Below are positions 62,701-64,000 of a stretch of DNA of 64,000 nt, one piece after another (within the stretch, counting starts at the first letter, position 1; every line of letters begins with the position of its first letter). This DNA is from Ceratodon purpureus (lineage: Eukaryota > Streptophyta > Bryopsida > Pseudoditrichales > Ditrichaceae), in assembly GCA_014871385.1 (NCBI GenBank), contig CM026426.1, positions 82,831,066 to 82,895,065 of the forward strand, in the 5' to 3' direction. The notes beneath the pieces were generated by a model that ran no database searches, had not been told where the DNA came from, and saw only the letters and a program-made list of their open reading frames with translations. A program made the translations under genes and the position numbers.

Positions 62701-62919
62701 TGGTATCTGTAGCCGGGCACACAGTTTCTCCAGAGTTGTCTTCCGGACCTTAGCACCTCCCTCCGTCCTGGCTGCCTTCCGGTCCCTGCTGTTATCACCA
62801 TCGTCCTCGTTCGGAGATTCAGCTCGATTGCACTCCGTGCATGGACAGCATCCATTGGCCATACACTTTCCAGTAAATGGATCGTGCTCAGCAGCCAGGT
62901 CCACGACGTCTACCTCCAT
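59738..62919 (-). pseudogene. MULE transposase (mudrA-like)
   Basis: Four exons in phase: 62919-62465, 62325-61371, 61222-61023 and 60911-59738 (2784 nt, 928 codons with TGA). DDE residues are visible: Asp in QVAMDATFGTN (exon 2), Asp in SSFIVDNAQAE (exon 3) and Glu in TNAAVESYH (exon 4). PIMLCLWHVRKAW and a SWIM zinc finger (CDCPMGKKGNICKHC) near the C-terminus are typical of MULE transposases. In-frame stops: TGA at 62641 and TAG at 62103, 61187 (in YTVMVFDE-stop-ENGIPVAF, where family members usually have a residue such as Gln) and 59964. At 59964 the frame continues to a basic tail. No frameshifts are needed. Confidence 0.88.
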
Positions 62920-63100
62920 GGTTGCTTCCAGGACGAGATCAAGCTATGCAGACATGGTCCCTAGGACGGCAGTGGCTCACGAAGGAGCACGGCGCTGCAG
63001 CAGCGCGGCGGACCACGACGGCGGCAGAGAGAGAAGAGAATGCCCCGGCAAGGGATTCTGGAGCGAGGGGCAGAGTTGGGCGGGAGATCCACTGTTTGCG

Positions 63101-63314
63101 GCGGGTGGGTGAGTCATCACGCCACGTGGACGGCGACGGAGATCGCTTCGACGGACGAAGAAGGCGACGTCGAGGGAGAGTCGCGGGTCGGGGTCGGGCG
63201 CTGAAGACCCCGCGGGGGGGTCTCGGACGCAAGCAGGACTCGGGCTGCCCACGGGCTCGCGCAGCCCGCGCGAGAGCTCCGCACAACGCTCGTTGGACTA
63301 CAATACGGAGATCC
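63101..63314 (-). repeat. right terminal inverted repeat of the Mutator element
   Basis: Reverse complement of 55464-55678 with scattered substitutions and 1-3-base indels in a C-run. It ends GGAGATCC next to the 9-bp flank. Confidence 0.85.
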
Positions 63315-63333
63315 AGGTTTTAGGGGTTCTGTC

Positions 63334-64000
63334 ATGGGAAAGAAGGTCGTAGGGAAAGGTCGAGGAGCACTGAACTCTCCTTTCTGGACAAAAGAGGATT
63401 TAGAGGTAATGGCCGAGGTGATTCAAGAGAGATGGGAGCTGGTCAAAAATTGTGAGTATACCCTAAAAGAGAGCACTTTACAGAGTAGAGAGCTGGATGA
63501 CAAGCTTGGTCGAGCAAAAATGCTCCGCTCAGACAGGCTGGAGATTATCAGTGACGGTGAGATTGAGTTTCGGAAGATAAAGATTGAGGAGCTTGCATTG
63601 AGAGCGTAGATAGAGGCTCGTTCACTACTTTTAGCAGCACAAAATATTGAGCTCAGTTCCAAGGCCTCAGTAGACCAAATGTTGCTTGACGCTTAAGCAG
63701 AATTAGAAGCAGTGGACTTTCGTAGATTATGTACCGAGGCCACAAGAAAGCGCTCTAGTAAGGTTGTGAGTGATTGTGACTCTGCAATTGCTCTCTTGCA
63801 AGATGAGTTGGAAATTTTCAGGATTGGAAATGAAGATCTCTCTCACAAAGTCGTGTCACTAAAGAGCCTTGTTGTTTCAATGAGTGAGCAACTGCGAGCG
63901 ATGGAAGAGGGTGTTGGAGATTTGTTCTTTCCCCGGCCTATCACTAGTTGCCCTGCAAACCCCCTTACTGTAACTCATACACTGAACGCGTGTCCTGTGT
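63334..64000 (+). pseudogene. coiled-coil ORF, partial at window end
   Basis: From ATG 63334 a charged helical protein (FWTKEDLEVMAEVIQERWEL and on) continues to the window edge. It is interrupted only by TAG at 63607 and TAA at 63694. Both lie where Gln suits the helix (LRA-stop-IEAR and LDA-stop-AELEAV). No family recognised. It is immediately outside the Mutator element and may belong to the same decayed unit as 54995-55429. Confidence 0.45.

Larger units (their letters stand above)
55464..63314. mobile_element. MuDR-like Mutator element with two convergent genes
   Basis: A 7851-bp insertion bounded by long terminal inverted repeats of about 215 bp, at roughly 94% identity by eye. The 9-bp flanks GAGTTTTAG (55455-55463) and AGGTTTTAG (63315-63323) match 7 of 9, the Mutator target size. 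It carries a MULE transposase (-) and a second gene (+) transcribed towards each other, each starting next to a terminal repeat. This is the plan of maize MuDR, though the second protein is not recognisably MURB. Several in-frame stops show both genes are now decayed. Confidence 0.88.

Noticed and set aside
2110..63696. Nuclear reassignment of TAA/TAG to Gln, as in some ulvophyte algae
   Set aside because: ALA2 and piggyBac together contain many Gln codons and none is TAA or TAG, and TGA is also found in-frame in several decayed frames. The code looks standard.

Overview
This is nuclear DNA from a green plant. The single well-preserved host gene is an ALA2-type P4-ATPase lipid flippase with 24 exons and 23 GT-AG introns, its predicted protein is collinear with land-plant ALA2, and its introns are short (under about 500 bp). 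The rest of the window is transposons, their broken genes, and AT-rich spacer. The mix (piggyBac, hAT, MULE, LINE, SUVR-type SET domain) suggests a non-seed streptophyte such as a charophyte alga or bryophyte. That placement is inference; nothing in the window fixes the species.

Layout. 2.0-5.4 kb (+): a decayed gene of an unclassified DDE-like transposon family. 5.9-10.7 kb (-): a SUVR-type SET-domain coding segment, with coiled-coil and RING-like zinc-finger exons upstream on the same strand. 11.5-16.8 kb (+): a decayed multi-exon gene with an FCP1-like phosphatase domain, sprinkled with a palindromic motif close to TTAGCTCACAGTGAGCTAA. 17.6-18.1 kb: a tandem repeat with a unit of about 160 bp. 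18-25 kb: AT-rich DNA without genes, holding a telomere-like array and a GACATC/GATGTC-rich tract. 25.046-30.324 kb: an apparently intact piggyBac element with TTAA target duplications and a DDD transposase. 31.19-40.09 kb: ALA2. 40.9-44.3 kb: a SINE-like piece and an RNase H retroelement fragment. 44.989-49.129 kb: a fold-back hAT-like element without a transposase. 49.8-54.5 kb: a 5'-truncated LINE (14-bp target duplication) into which a 3.7-kb hAT element jumped (8-bp target duplication). 55.464-63.314 kb: a MuDR-like Mutator element with 215-bp terminal inverted repeats and two convergent genes. 63.3-64 kb: a coiled-coil ORF that runs off the window.

Most older transposon frames are broken by in-frame stops. 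I located about 30 (19 TAG, 4 TAA, 7 TGA). Each is one C-to-T change from CAG, CAA or CGA, whereas ALA2 and the piggyBac gene have none. Methylation-linked deamination is the simplest reading; recoding is considered and judged less likely.
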